Assembly (NCBI RefSeq): GCF_038024125.1
Contig: NZ_CP150662.1
Span: forward strand, 1,071,501-1,135,500
Origin: Polaribacter gangjinensis
GTDB taxonomy: Bacteria; Bacteroidota; Bacteroidia; Flavobacteriales; Flavobacteriaceae
Reading direction: 5' to 3'
Length of the DNA stretch: 64,000 bases
Shown here: positions 35,001-44,525 of the stretch, in pieces
How positions within the stretch are numbered: the stretch's first letter is position 1
Layout: every line of letters begins with the position of its first letter
Position numbers and translations under genes: made by a program
The notes under the pieces: generated by a model
What the model was told of the DNA's origin: nothing
Database searches by the model: none
The model's input: the letters and a program-made list of their open reading frames with translations, nothing else

Positions 35001-36701
35001 ATGACATTTACTCAATGGTTTCTTTTTTTTATTAGTATCCAAATTATTCATTTTTTAGGTACTTGGAAATTGTATCAAAAAGCAGGTAGAAAAGCTTGGG
35101 AAGCTGCCATTCCTATTTATAATGGAATCATTTTAATGCAAATTATAAAGCGTCCAAAATGGTGGATTATCCTACTTTTTATTCCAATCATCAACTTATT
35201 GCTATTTCCTGTAATTTGGATAGAAACCATCAGAACTTTTGGTTTTTATAAAAAATTAGATTCGTTTTTAGTCATTGCCACTTTAGGGTTGTATATTTTT
35301 TACATCAACTATACAAAAGATGCAACATTTAATGAGGACAGAAGTTTAAAACCTCAATCAGAGTTGGGTGAATGGATTAGCTCCGTCACTTTTGCAATAA
35401 TTGCTGCAACTTTAGTACACACCTATTTTATGCAGCCATTTACGATTCCAACTTCGTCTTTAGAAAAATCGTTGTTAGTTGGAGATTATTTATTTGTAAG
35501 TAAATTTCATTATGGAGCAAGAGTTCCATCTACTGTAATTGCAGCGCCAATGGTTCATGACTCATTGCCTTTTACGGGAACTGCATCTTATTTAAAATGG
35601 CCACAATTGCCTTATTTGCGTTTGCCAGGCTTGCAAAAAATAAAGAATAATGATATTGTATGTTTCAATTGGCCTGCTGATTCTTTGGCGACAATGTGGG
35701 GTGATACTTCTGGGAAATTCACCTACAAACCTGTTGATAAAAAGACCAATTATGTAAAACGTTGTGTGGGAATTGCAGGTGACACCTTGCAAATGATTGA
35801 TGGTTATTTTTACATCAATGGAAAAAAGAACGACTTGCCTTACAGAGCCAAATTGCAATTTTACTATACGTATGAATCAAAATCACCTATTGATGCGAAT
35901 ACATTTCCTGCATTTTTACTTGATAAAGAACGTACAGGGGTTTACCGAATTTTGTCTGAATATTGGGAAAATGACAAAGTACAAGAAGCTATCAAAAAGA
36001 ATGGAAGTTTGACGAAAATTGGACAAGATTCTTTATATACTGAAGTTGCTGGTGGTATCAATCCTGATTTAGCTCAGCGTTTAAAAATGAGTTCTGTAAA
36101 TACAAAAATCAACATCAATTTAACACAAGAAGAAGTTGATAGATTGAAAAAGTATCCATTAGCAGTTTCTGTTACAAAAATAAATCACGCTCCAGACAAA
36201 GCAATTTTTCCACATGTTGAAAAATTACAATGGAGTCAAGATAATTTTGGCCCTATTTATATCCCAAAAGCTGGTGCTACTGTAAAATTAGATGCTGAAT
36301 CTTTGCCTTTTTACGAGCAAATCATCAAAAATTATGAAAATAATGATTTGGTTGTGAATGGTGATGATATTTTTATCAATGGAAAAAAAGCAACAACTTA
36401 CACCTTTAAACAAGACTATTTTTGGTTGGTTGGTGACAACAGACACAATTCTTTAGATGCCCGTTATTGGGGTTATGTTCCATTTGATCATGTTTTAGGA
36501 AAACCTGTTATGGTTTGGTTTAGCTGGGATGCAAATGCACCAAGTTTTGTCGCAAAAATAAAATCAATTCGTTGGGACAGAATGTTTACTACAGTTCATG
36601 GTGATGGAGAACCTGTTTCTTACAGATATATTGTTTTTGCATTGATTGCAATGTATATTGGATGGAGTTATTTTAAAGGAAAAAAGAAAGTTACAAAATA
36701 G
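35001..36701 (+). CDS. lepB: Signal peptidase I
   Basis: Membrane serine protease that removes signal peptides. At 566 residues it is much longer than E. coli LepB (324). It has an N-terminal multi-span membrane part (about 1-105), the catalytic Ser153 in TIPTSSLEKSLLVGD (Leu where most have Met), the general base Lys253 in NYVKRCVGIAGD, a large insertion (about 270-430), and box E GDNRHNSLDARYWG near 475-490. A final membrane helix lies at about 540-560. Extended LepB proteins of this sort are usual in flavobacteria. A near -7 box (TATTTTGC) lies about 50 bases upstream of ATG 35001. Confidence 0.93.
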   Translation: MTFTQWFLFFISIQIIHFLGTWKLYQKAGRKAWEAAIPIYNGIILMQIIKRPKWWIILLFIPIINLLLFPVIWIETIRTFGFYKKLDSFLVIATLGLYIFYINYTKDATFNEDRSLKPQSELGEWISSVTFAIIAATLVHTYFMQPFTIPTSSLEKSLLVGDYLFVSKFHYGARVPSTVIAAPMVHDSLPFTGTASYLKWPQLPYLRLPGLQKIKNNDIVCFNWPADSLATMWGDTSGKFTYKPVDKKTNYVKRCVGIAGDTLQMIDGYFYINGKKNDLPYRAKLQFYYTYESKSPIDANTFPAFLLDKERTGVYRILSEYWENDKVQEAIKKNGSLTKIGQDSLYTEVAGGINPDLAQRLKMSSVNTKININLTQEEVDRLKKYPLAVSVTKINHAPDKAIFPHVEKLQWSQDNFGPIYIPKAGATVKLDAESLPFYEQIIKNYENNDLVVNGDDIFINGKKATTYTFKQDYFWLVGDNRHNSLDARYWGYVPFDHVLGKPVMVWFSWDANAPSFVAKIKSIRWDRMFTTVHGDGEPVSYRYIVFALIAMYIGWSYFKGKKKVTK

Positions 36702-36718
36702 TTTTTAGCTTACAGTCG

Positions 36719-36798
36719 CAGTTTTCAGTTAGCTTTTCAATTGTAAAATACCACTGTTTACTGACACTGAAAACTGAATACTCAAAACTGAATACTCA
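36719..36798. repeat. Intergenic inverted repeat and 14-bp tandem repeat
   Basis: CAGTTTTCAGT (36719-36729) and its complement ACTGAAAACTG (36766-36776) form a hairpin. The second arm runs into two back-to-back perfect copies of AAACTGAATACTCA (36771-36784 and 36785-36798), ending four bases before the next ATG. It fills most of the lepB-WbqC gap and looks like a dispersed intergenic element. Confidence 0.75.
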
Positions 36799-36802
36799 AA
36801 GA

Positions 36803-37399
36803 ATGTCATTATTTATTCCAACTTATTTTTCGCCAATTTCTCAATACGCGGAAATTGTAAAATCTGACGAAATTATTTTTGAAATGGAAGATAATTTTCA
36901 AAAACAAAGCTACAGAAACCGTTGTTATATCTATAATGGCAATGGAAAACAACTACTGAGTATACCTGTAAAACAATCTGATAAAATAGGAAGAAAAAAA
37001 ACCAAAGATACCCTTGTAGAAAATGATTTTCCATGGCAAGATCAGCATTTTAAATCTTTACAAACATCCTACAGAGTTTCTCCGTATTTTGAATATTTTG
37101 AGGATGATTTAATGCCTATTTTTACCAAAAAATACAAGTTTTTACACGATGTAAATATTGATTCTTATTTGTTTATTGTTGATGCGTTGGAATTAAATCC
37201 GAATTTTTCAAAAACTTCAGTTTACGAATTGGAAAAAACAGAAAATGACTTTCGATTTTTAGCTGAAAAGAATTTACAACCAGAAAAAGAGTTTACTATT
37301 TACAAACAAATGTTTGATGATAAACACGGTTTTATACCCAATTTATCCATCTTAGATTTATTGTTTATGGAAGGCCCAAATGCAGTAAGTTATTTTTAA
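36803..37399 (+). CDS. WbqC-family protein
   Basis: The 198 residues start at ATG 36803. Family blocks are visible: FIPTYFSPISQYA at the N-terminus, LSIPVKQSDK, and FKSLQTSYRVSPYFEYFED in the middle. WbqC-like proteins are found in polysaccharide loci and, in Bacteroidota, beside lepB, but the biochemical activity is not established. There is no signal peptide. It ends one base before the DUF6122 gene, so the two are probably co-translated. Confidence 0.85.
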   Translation: MSLFIPTYFSPISQYAEIVKSDEIIFEMEDNFQKQSYRNRCYIYNGNGKQLLSIPVKQSDKIGRKKTKDTLVENDFPWQDQHFKSLQTSYRVSPYFEYFEDDLMPIFTKKYKFLHDVNIDSYLFIVDALELNPNFSKTSVYELEKTENDFRFLAEKNLQPEKEFTIYKQMFDDKHGFIPNLSILDLLFMEGPNAVSYF

Positions 37400-37400
37400 A

Positions 37401-37709
37401 ATGACACTGAAATTCATTATTCATTATAGCCTTCACTTTTTAGTTCCATTCTTGTTTTCTTACTTTTTTTTCAAAGAAAATTGGAAAAAAGTGTATTTGA
37501 TTTTTTTAGCTTCTATGCTAATTGATATGGATCATTTATTGGCAAATCCTATTTTTGATAGCAATAGATGTAGCATCAATTTTCATCCTTTACATACATA
37601 TTATGCAGCAATCGTTTATGTATTTGGATTGTTTTTTAGGAAAACGCATATCCTATCTTTTGCATTATTATTCCACTTATTGACGGATTTTATAGACTGT
37701 TATTTATAA
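37401..37709 (+). CDS. DUF6122 family small membrane protein
   Basis: The 102 residues hold three to four hydrophobic helices. The conserved core MLIDMDHLLANPIFDSNRCS is followed by NFHPLHTYYA, and the end is HLLTDFIDCYL. The Asp/His-rich pattern resembles metal-dependent membrane hydrolases (YdjM-like), but this is only a resemblance. Its stop overlaps the last ten bases of the convergent flippase gene. Confidence 0.78.
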   Translation: MTLKFIIHYSLHFLVPFLFSYFFFKENWKKVYLIFLASMLIDMDHLLANPIFDSNRCSINFHPLHTYYAAIVYVFGLFFRKTHILSFALLFHLLTDFIDCYL

Positions 37710-39187
37710 AATCGTTTTAAAAGTTTGGTTATTTCATCTGAAATTTTCAATTTCATTACCAAATACAAATACAAAATTGTTATTAAAATACTTTTCAAAA
37801 GAATATTTATCATTTGATGAACTGGAACTTTCCATATATAAAGACTGTGAAATGGAAAATCCCAAAAAGTAAAAATTATGTAAATTCCCAAAATAATTCC
37901 AATCATCAACCACGATTTATCTGTAAAAGGAGTCATTGAAAATTTTCTTTTTACAAACAATATTTTTCCTGTATTTGCAAAAAAGATCACGATAAGCGTT
38001 GCCAATGCAAGGCCATCTGTACCCATTTCTAGTTTATAATAAAATAACCAATTTAAAGCATACACTGAAATAGCCATCATAAAACTATAAGGCAACGTAA
38101 TTTTGTAATATTGAGAATTATTGATGATTGCTCCATTATTTCCTAAAAATCCATTGTACATTTTTACAAATGAAATCATAAATACCACTAATTCTCCTCC
38201 TGCATATTGTTGCGGTAATAAATTGAATAATTGATTGACATTTGCATTGATTAACACAAAAAACAAACCACTGATTAACAGTAAATTAATAGAACTTTTT
38301 TTGTATAATGAAGCCACTTCTGTATGATTTTCTTCATTCAAAGTTTTAGATGTCAATGGTTGTAAAATATTCATCATAGCTCTACTTGGCGCTTCAATAA
38401 ACGAACCAATAAAAACTGCAACCGAGTAATAAGCTGCTTGCTGAATGGCTTCTTTTCCGGGAATCATGAATTTGTCAATATCTAAAATAATGGCACCTGC
38501 ACTTCCTGCCATGATGATGTATAATGAAAATCGAAAAATTTCTGCGAAATTATCAGGTCTAGAAAAAGTGAATTTTGGGAAATACAAATAAAACGCATAC
38601 ACCATCATCACAAACATTCTTAAAAAATAGAAACCTGTTAAATAATAGATGAAATTTTCTTTTGAAATCCATTGAAAATAGACCGCAAAAAGCAACAACA
38701 TTACTACTACTCTATTCCATAATTCTTTTAAAATATTTCCAAAAACAGAATGAAATTGAACTCTTGCCCATGCATAAAAAACCTCAAAATACGCACACGT
38801 AAAGGCTATCAAGTAAATAACAAACGTATAATTCTTTATGATTGAATTATTTATGGATAAATAATCACTAATTTCTTCATAAAATAAATTCCCAAAATAT
38901 CCCATTGGAATAGCAACCAATAAAGGCAAAAAAAGTACAGAAGATAAAAATTTATCTTGCTCAATTTTGGTAAAATAACTCGAATAAAATTTGATGATGG
39001 TATGATGAACGCCTAAAGCAATCAAAGGCATTAAAATATTCGAGGTTGATAATAAAAAAGTAACCAATCCATAATATTCATCTTCTAAAAAACGAGTATA
39101 TAAAAACAAGGTATTTATACCACCAATGACAAAACCAAGGTAGATAAAAAGGGTGTTTTTGAATGATTGCTTTAAAACAATTCCCAT
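37700..39187 (-). CDS. Polysaccharide flippase-like membrane protein (Wzx/MATE-like)
   Basis: The 495 residues have about 14 predicted membrane helices with short loops, the pattern of the oligosaccharide flippase family that moves lipid-linked glycans across the inner membrane. The N-terminal SFKNTLFIYLGFVIGGINTLF is characteristic. It is the last gene of the minus-strand run of two glycosyltransferases and YfhO, starting seven bases after the upstream stop. The glycan handled is unknown. Confidence 0.85.
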   Translation of the reverse strand: MGIVLKQSFKNTLFIYLGFVIGGINTLFLYTRFLEDEYYGLVTFLLSTSNILMPLIALGVHHTIIKFYSSYFTKIEQDKFLSSVLFLPLLVAIPMGYFGNLFYEEISDYLSINNSIIKNYTFVIYLIAFTCAYFEVFYAWARVQFHSVFGNILKELWNRVVVMLLLFAVYFQWISKENFIYYLTGFYFLRMFVMMVYAFYLYFPKFTFSRPDNFAEIFRFSLYIIMAGSAGAIILDIDKFMIPGKEAIQQAAYYSVAVFIGSFIEAPSRAMMNILQPLTSKTLNEENHTEVASLYKKSSINLLLISGLFFVLINANVNQLFNLLPQQYAGGELVVFMISFVKMYNGFLGNNGAIINNSQYYKITLPYSFMMAISVYALNWLFYYKLEMGTDGLALATLIVIFFANTGKILFVKRKFSMTPFTDKSWLMIGIILGIYIIFTFWDFPFHSLYIWKVPVHQMINILLKSILITILYLYLVMKLKISDEITKLLKRFYK

Positions 39188-39194
39188 ATGATTT

Positions 39195-40454
39195 TTATAG
39201 ATTTTTGATGATTTTTGCCAATTGTTTTGTCAGGTTTTTACGATGATATTGCTCCAAATTTTTAGAATTTACGCTCAATTTTCCTTCTCTAAACTGTTTA
39301 TAAAGTTTCAAAATTTCTGTTGATAACTTTGCTTCATTTTGGTGATCAATTACAACACCTGCATTCGTATTTTCCAGAATCTCAGCCAAATCACCATCTT
39401 CTAGACCCAAGGCTAAAATAGGTCTTTTTGCGGTTAGATATTCAAAAAGTTTTCCTGTTAAAATTCCGGCTGATTTTGGCACATTCGGAATTAACAACAA
39501 CAACACTTGCGATTTTTTTTGACATTCAATTGCTTCTGAATGAGAAACATATCCTTTAAATTCCGTAACTTCAATCAAGTTATTTTTTTCAATTTCCAAA
39601 AGAACTTCTTGTGAAATATCGCCTACAAAAAGCATTTTTAAATCATTTTTAAAATCTTGATTAGCATCACAAAGATCTTTTAAAACCTTAAAAAACACTT
39701 TTGGGTTGCTTTGTTTTGGTAATAAACCAATATATGAAATCGTAAATTTTGAATCCAAAATTACCTGTTCATCTTTTAAAACTTCCGAGTCAAAACCATT
39801 GGTAATCACTGAAACATTTTTGGCAATTTTTAAAAAATCATTTTTCAACGCATTACTTACTGTCAAAATCAAATCAGCATTTTCTAAAACCGATTTTTCT
39901 AATTTTTTATTTTTCTGTTTCGCAAAAGAAAGCTGTTTGAATTCATTATTATAATACAAATCCGTCCAAGGATCTCTAAAATCAGCAATCCATTTGATGT
40001 TGTTTTTTTTGCTAATTCTTTTTGCAATCAAATGCATACTGTGAGGTGGACCTGTTGAAATAATAACGTCAATAGAGTTTTCATTCACATACTTTTGCAA
40101 AAATTTTACAGAGGACGATACCCAAAAAATCTTTGGATCAGGGATAAAAAAATTTCCTCTGATAAAAGACAACAAACCATTATTGGTACTGTTGGCAACA
40201 TCTTCTTTTTTTACTCCTTTTTGCTTCCAAAAAAACACATCTGTAGGTTCGAAAATTGGATTTTTTAAAACAACAATATCTTCTGAAATTTCATTCTGCA
40301 AACTATAATCTTCTTTTGGATATTTCGCATTATCAACTGTATATACAATGGGTTCAATGCCAAATTGCGGTAAATATTTTACAAACTTCAGCCAACGTTG
40401 AACGCCACTTCCTCCTGCAGGAGGCCAATAATAAGTAATAATTAATGCTTTCAA
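39195..40454 (-). CDS. GT4-type glycosyltransferase
   Basis: I set the start at TTG 40454 (MKALIITYYWPPAGGSGVQR), giving 419 residues. This TTG overlaps the upstream TGA as TTGA, the pattern of translational coupling, while the longer frame to 40505 lies inside the upstream gene. The N-terminal glycosyltransferase-4-like domain and DFRDPWTDL are followed by a GT-B C-terminal domain with SYIGLLPKQSNP, GKLFEYLTAKRPILAL and a Glu in the donor-binding region. Donor and acceptor are unknown. Confidence 0.87.
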   Translation of the reverse strand: MKALIITYYWPPAGGSGVQRWLKFVKYLPQFGIEPIVYTVDNAKYPKEDYSLQNEISEDIVVLKNPIFEPTDVFFWKQKGVKKEDVANSTNNGLLSFIRGNFFIPDPKIFWVSSSVKFLQKYVNENSIDVIISTGPPHSMHLIAKRISKKNNIKWIADFRDPWTDLYYNNEFKQLSFAKQKNKKLEKSVLENADLILTVSNALKNDFLKIAKNVSVITNGFDSEVLKDEQVILDSKFTISYIGLLPKQSNPKVFFKVLKDLCDANQDFKNDLKMLFVGDISQEVLLEIEKNNLIEVTEFKGYVSHSEAIECQKKSQVLLLLIPNVPKSAGILTGKLFEYLTAKRPILALGLEDGDLAEILENTNAGVVIDHQNEAKLSTEILKLYKQFREGKLSVNSKNLEQYHRKNLTKQLAKIIKNL

Positions 40455-41638
40455 TGGCCTATAGTTTCGTATAAATGTACTAAGTTTTTTGAAGTTTGTT
40501 CCCAAGAAAATTCATTTCTCACAAAATCTTGACCATTTTTACCTAAAGTTTGTCTCAAGTTTTCATCATGGTATAATTTTAAAAACTGATTGGTAAAATC
40601 ATCAACATTTTTTTCTTGATGTACCAAACCCGAATTCACTTTTTCAATCAATTCTTTTTGAGCAGTGGCATCACTCACCAACAAAGGTTTTCCAAAACTC
40701 ATATATTGAAAAATTTTGTTTGCATACGCCACATCATGTTGCAAATTTCTGTGCAATGGAGAAATGCAAATAGCACTACTAATAATATATGACTGAAATA
40801 AATTTACGTTTTGCCATCCTTCAAAATCTACAAAATCTTCAATTCCTAAAGCTGCAACTTGTGATTTTAAAATGGAATCTGTTGTATTTTTTCCAACAAT
40901 TACCAATTTGATATTGGGAATTGCATCTTTCAATTTTGGAATACTTGCAATTGCTGTTTGCAAACCTCTTCTAATATGTGTATCGCCCAAATACAACATC
41001 ACAAAATGATTTCTATATTTTTCGATGATGGAATTATCTACCATATACTCTTCAAAAAATGCTTTACGAATTGTATTTGGTACTAAAACATATTTATTTT
41101 CAGAAGGAATTCTTTGCTGCAAAGAGTTGATAAAATGTGGAGAAACAGTGATTACTTTATCCGCTTTTTTGATAAATACTGACTCTTTCTCTTTCCATTT
41201 TTTTGGAGAAATAACATATTTTCCTGGAAACTTTTGAAGATGAGGATACAATTTCATCACTTCTGGCAAGTTGTCATGCAAATCCAAAATTACTGGAAGT
41301 TTATATTGATTATTTGCCCAAAAAACAGCTTCAGCAATTTTGATATCGTGAATGTGCAACACATCAATCTTGGTTGATTGTAAAAATCGTACAATTTTCT
41401 TTTTCATCAAAAAAGAATACAATGGAATTGTATAAGCTAAAGCTGACAATTTATACTCTAACTTATTAGATATAAACCTTTTAACTTGAATTCCATTGAT
41501 TATTTCATCTGACTGATTTGCATCATATTTCAAACAAAAAAGAAACACTTTATGACCAGCTGCAATTAATGAAATCGCTTCATTTTCCACTCTTGGATCT
41601 GGAGGAAAAGTGGCGTCAAGAATCATCCCAATGTTCAT
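40451..41638 (-). CDS. GT4-type glycosyltransferase
   Basis: The 395 residues start at ATG 41638 (MNIGMILDATFPPDPRVENE), a typical retaining GT-B N-terminus. The middle has HIHDIKIAEAVFWA and VITVSPHF. The C-terminal Rossmann domain includes LYLGDTHIRRGLQTAI and NKIFQYMSFGKPLLVSD, the donor-sugar region. It lies 24 bases after the YfhO gene and overlaps the next glycosyltransferase by four bases. Specificity cannot be read. Confidence 0.88.
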   Translation of the reverse strand: MNIGMILDATFPPDPRVENEAISLIAAGHKVFLFCLKYDANQSDEIINGIQVKRFISNKLEYKLSALAYTIPLYSFLMKKKIVRFLQSTKIDVLHIHDIKIAEAVFWANNQYKLPVILDLHDNLPEVMKLYPHLQKFPGKYVISPKKWKEKESVFIKKADKVITVSPHFINSLQQRIPSENKYVLVPNTIRKAFFEEYMVDNSIIEKYRNHFVMLYLGDTHIRRGLQTAIASIPKLKDAIPNIKLVIVGKNTTDSILKSQVAALGIEDFVDFEGWQNVNLFQSYIISSAICISPLHRNLQHDVAYANKIFQYMSFGKPLLVSDATAQKELIEKVNSGLVHQEKNVDDFTNQFLKLYHDENLRQTLGKNGQDFVRNEFSWEQTSKNLVHLYETIGH

Positions 41639-41662
41639 AAAGATTGATTTTTTTAAAGTCTT

Positions 41663-44092
41663 TTATTGAAAAAACTCACTATTTGACTTCTTTTTTCTTC
41701 TCATAAAAAACCATCCTACAGAAATCAATAGTAATAATGCGTATGATGATAATGAAATTAAACTTCCTTGCTGAATGACTTTTGGCTCGAACTTAAAAAT
41801 AATCATATGATTTCCAGCAGGAATTTTTAGACCCCTCAATACATAATTCACTCTAAAATGAGGCACTAATTTTCCATCAATATAGGCGTTCCAACCTTTG
41901 TCATAATATATTTCAGAAAAAACTGCGAATTGTTCTTTTGCTGATTTTGATTGATAGGTTAGGTTTGTTACACCATATTTTTCTAAGGAAATACTTGCAG
42001 TTGAATCTTTTTGTACGCTGTAATTTTTAAGTTCAGAAAATTTTGAAACATCAATAACAGCTTGATTTTTAGTATCTAAAGAATCTAACGCATTCATCTC
42101 TTCAGTAGCATTTTGTACTTTTTGTAGAGATTCTACAAACCAAACATTGCCATTTATTTCCGGATTTTGTTGCACTTGTAAAACGCCATTATCATCAGGA
42201 ATCATAAAATATTTAGTGTTTAACATGTTCAACACTTGCATATTTTGTTTGGCAATTTGATATTCAAATAGCTCTTGATAACGTCTCATTTTGGCAGCAT
42301 GATAGCCTCCTATTGATTGATGAAAATAAGAAGTTGCACCATCTTCCATCAAATTTGTGGAGAAATTGGCAACTCTAAAATGTGATTTGTCTTCTAAAAT
42401 CAATTTATCAGCTTCAGAAGCTGTGAATGGTTTTTCTACTTTTCTGGCAGATACAAAATCATCTTCATTCAAATATCTTTTATTAACAGAAATTTGATCG
42501 ACTAAAATCAACAATCCCAATCCAACAAAAACAAGCACTTGCTTTAATTTATTTTGAAGTACAAACCATAAAAGTGTTGCTGCAATAAACATAAAAATGA
42601 TAGAACGAATGGAATCTGAAAACAATAAAGCTTTTCTATCTGAAATTACTGCATCAATTAAACCAGGTAAATCTTTGTAATTATCATCTCTCAAACCTTC
42701 AAAAGTGGCAGAAAAATGAGCTGCAAAAAATCCAAATACAATCAGACCTCCAAAAAAGTACACTGCCATTTTCAACGAATTTTTCTTTTCATCCATTGAA
42801 ATTTCTGATGAAAAGAAGTTTTTCAATGCCAAAATTCCTAAAATAGGAACACACAATTCTGCAATCACTTGAATGGATGAAACCGCTCTAAATTTGTTAT
42901 ATAAAGGCACATAATCAATGAAAAAGTTGGTCAAAAACTCAAAATTTCGTCCCCAACTCAACAAAATTGAAAATACAGTGGCCGCAACTAACCATTGTTT
43001 TAATCGACCTTTTACTAAGAAAATTCCGAGGAAAAACAAAAAGAAAATAACAGCTCCAATGTAGGCTGGTGCTTCAACAATTGGCTGATCTCCCCAGTAC
43101 GTAAGTACTTGTTTTGAATAATCATCAGCTATTTTTTTGCCTGCTTTTTCTTCAATTAATTTATAAAATTCAGAATTTTTATCCAATTTTTCTACAGTTC
43201 CTCCTCCCATAAAACGAGAAATAACCAAATTGAAAGTTTCTAATTTTGCATAGCTAAATTGCGTAATATAATCTTTATCCAATCCTTTTGTAGCTTCTTT
43301 TGAACTTCCATCAGGATTGATTGTCAATTCTGATTTTCCTCTCGTACTTTCATCTGCATATTCTTTCATTGCTAATAATCTTGAAGAATTTGCTCCAACT
43401 CCTAAAATTACTGCTATCAAAATGATTGAAACTTGTTTTAAAAATTCAGGAAGCGTTTTTTGTTTGATGGCATGAATTGCTTCTACTATTCCTAAAATCA
43501 ATAAACAAAACCCTAAATAATAGGTCATTTGAATGTGATTTGCGTAGATTTCTAGTGCCATTGCCAAACCTGTAACTAAAAATCCTAGAATGTATTTTCT
43601 TTGAAAAATCCATAAAATCCCTGCTAAAACTAGTGGCATATAACCAATTGCATGTGCTTTTGCATTGTGTCCTGGAATAAAAATAATAATCAAATAGGTT
43701 GAAAATCCGAAAGCAAGTGACCCTAAAATTGCCAATCTCCATTCCACTTTCAATGCCAACATCAGCACAAAAAAACTCAGAAAATACAAGAAAGTATAAT
43801 CAGCTGGTCTTGGTAAAAAACGAATCAAACTATCTAAACTTCTTACAAAATCATTGGGATAATAAGCGCTGATTTGATAGGCTGGCATGCCACTAAAAGA
43901 AGCGCCTGTCCAATAAGGTTCTGCATCATTTTCTGATCTGAAATCGCTGATTTCCTTCGCCATTCCTTGAAACTGAGTAATATCTGATTGTGGAATTTTT
44001 TGTCCTTTTAAAACAGGATGAAAATAAATAACAGATGCAGCAATAAAAATAATGATTGCAACAATGGCAGGTATAAATTTCTTTAAATTCAT
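41663..44092 (-). CDS. YfhO-family polytopic membrane protein
   Basis: The 809 residues contain about 12-14 membrane helices, a large extracytoplasmic segment (about 560-760) and a final helix before a basic tail. The N-terminal loop after helix 1 has HPVLKGQKIPQSD and the acidic GT-C-like signature region, with WTGASFSGMPAYQIS. In Gram-positive bacteria YfhO proteins glycosylate cell-wall polymers from lipid-linked sugars; in flavobacteria the acceptor is not known. Its start overlaps the DUF4834 stop by four bases (ATGA), and two glycosyltransferases and a flippase follow. Confidence 0.86.
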   Translation of the reverse strand: MNLKKFIPAIVAIIIFIAASVIYFHPVLKGQKIPQSDITQFQGMAKEISDFRSENDAEPYWTGASFSGMPAYQISAYYPNDFVRSLDSLIRFLPRPADYTFLYFLSFFVLMLALKVEWRLAILGSLAFGFSTYLIIIFIPGHNAKAHAIGYMPLVLAGILWIFQRKYILGFLVTGLAMALEIYANHIQMTYYLGFCLLILGIVEAIHAIKQKTLPEFLKQVSIILIAVILGVGANSSRLLAMKEYADESTRGKSELTINPDGSSKEATKGLDKDYITQFSYAKLETFNLVISRFMGGGTVEKLDKNSEFYKLIEEKAGKKIADDYSKQVLTYWGDQPIVEAPAYIGAVIFFLFFLGIFLVKGRLKQWLVAATVFSILLSWGRNFEFLTNFFIDYVPLYNKFRAVSSIQVIAELCVPILGILALKNFFSSEISMDEKKNSLKMAVYFFGGLIVFGFFAAHFSATFEGLRDDNYKDLPGLIDAVISDRKALLFSDSIRSIIFMFIAATLLWFVLQNKLKQVLVFVGLGLLILVDQISVNKRYLNEDDFVSARKVEKPFTASEADKLILEDKSHFRVANFSTNLMEDGATSYFHQSIGGYHAAKMRRYQELFEYQIAKQNMQVLNMLNTKYFMIPDDNGVLQVQQNPEINGNVWFVESLQKVQNATEEMNALDSLDTKNQAVIDVSKFSELKNYSVQKDSTASISLEKYGVTNLTYQSKSAKEQFAVFSEIYYDKGWNAYIDGKLVPHFRVNYVLRGLKIPAGNHMIIFKFEPKVIQQGSLISLSSYALLLLISVGWFFMRRKKKSNSEFFQ

Positions 44093-44352
44093 GGTTTGTC
44101 TATTTCTTCAAAATCAACATATTCGCCAACATCATCTTTAGTTTGACGTTGATTTCTTGGCGCTTTGTCAATCACAGTTTCACCTTCTTTTACAGTAGAT
44201 TGTTGTTGATTTCCATATTGTTGATTGGCTTGCTGTTGCATTTTTTCAGCTACTTTTTTGATTAAAAAAGGCGCAAATAAACGCATTAAAAATTTAACAA
44301 CGTAATAAAAAAAAATGATAAAAAGGATTGTTCTTAATAAACCTATAAGCAT
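44089..44352 (-). CDS. DUF4834 family small membrane protein
   Basis: The 87 residues have an N-terminal hydrophobic segment (about 3-30), then a Gln-rich stretch (MQQQANQQYGNQQQ) and an acidic tail ending DVGEYVDFEEIDKP. The family is restricted to Bacteroidota and has no known function. It heads the glycan operon, with a perfect -7 box 27 bases upstream of the ATG, and overlaps the YfhO gene by four bases. Confidence 0.8.
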   Translation of the reverse strand: MLIGLLRTILFIIFFYYVVKFLMRLFAPFLIKKVAEKMQQQANQQYGNQQQSTVKEGETVIDKAPRNQRQTKDDVGEYVDFEEIDKP

Positions 44353-44378
44353 GTGGTATTTATTTTTAAAAAATCAAT

Positions 44379-44386
44379 CAAAAGTA
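44379..44386 (-). promoter_or_regulatory. -7 box of the DUF4834-YfhO-glycosyltransferase operon
   Basis: The minus strand reads TACTTTTG, an exact TAnnTTTG match, 26 bases upstream of the DUF4834 ATG at 44352. Confidence 0.5.
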
Positions 44387-44478
44387 ACAATTTGAGAACA
44401 ATTGAAACGTTTACAAAGGATAAAACTTTGATAAAAGTAAAAAAGTATGCAAAGCTTTTAAAAAATAGCTTTTTTATG

Positions 44479-44486
44479 GTAAGTTT
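44479..44486 (+). promoter_or_regulatory. -7 box of the outer-membrane protein gene at 44526
   Basis: TAAGTTTG, an exact TAnnTTTG match, 39 bases upstream of the ATG. It is divergent from the -7 box at 44379-44386. Confidence 0.5.
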
Positions 44487-44525
44487 GTGAAGCATCATTT
44501 TTAAACTAAAAACACATTTTTCAGG

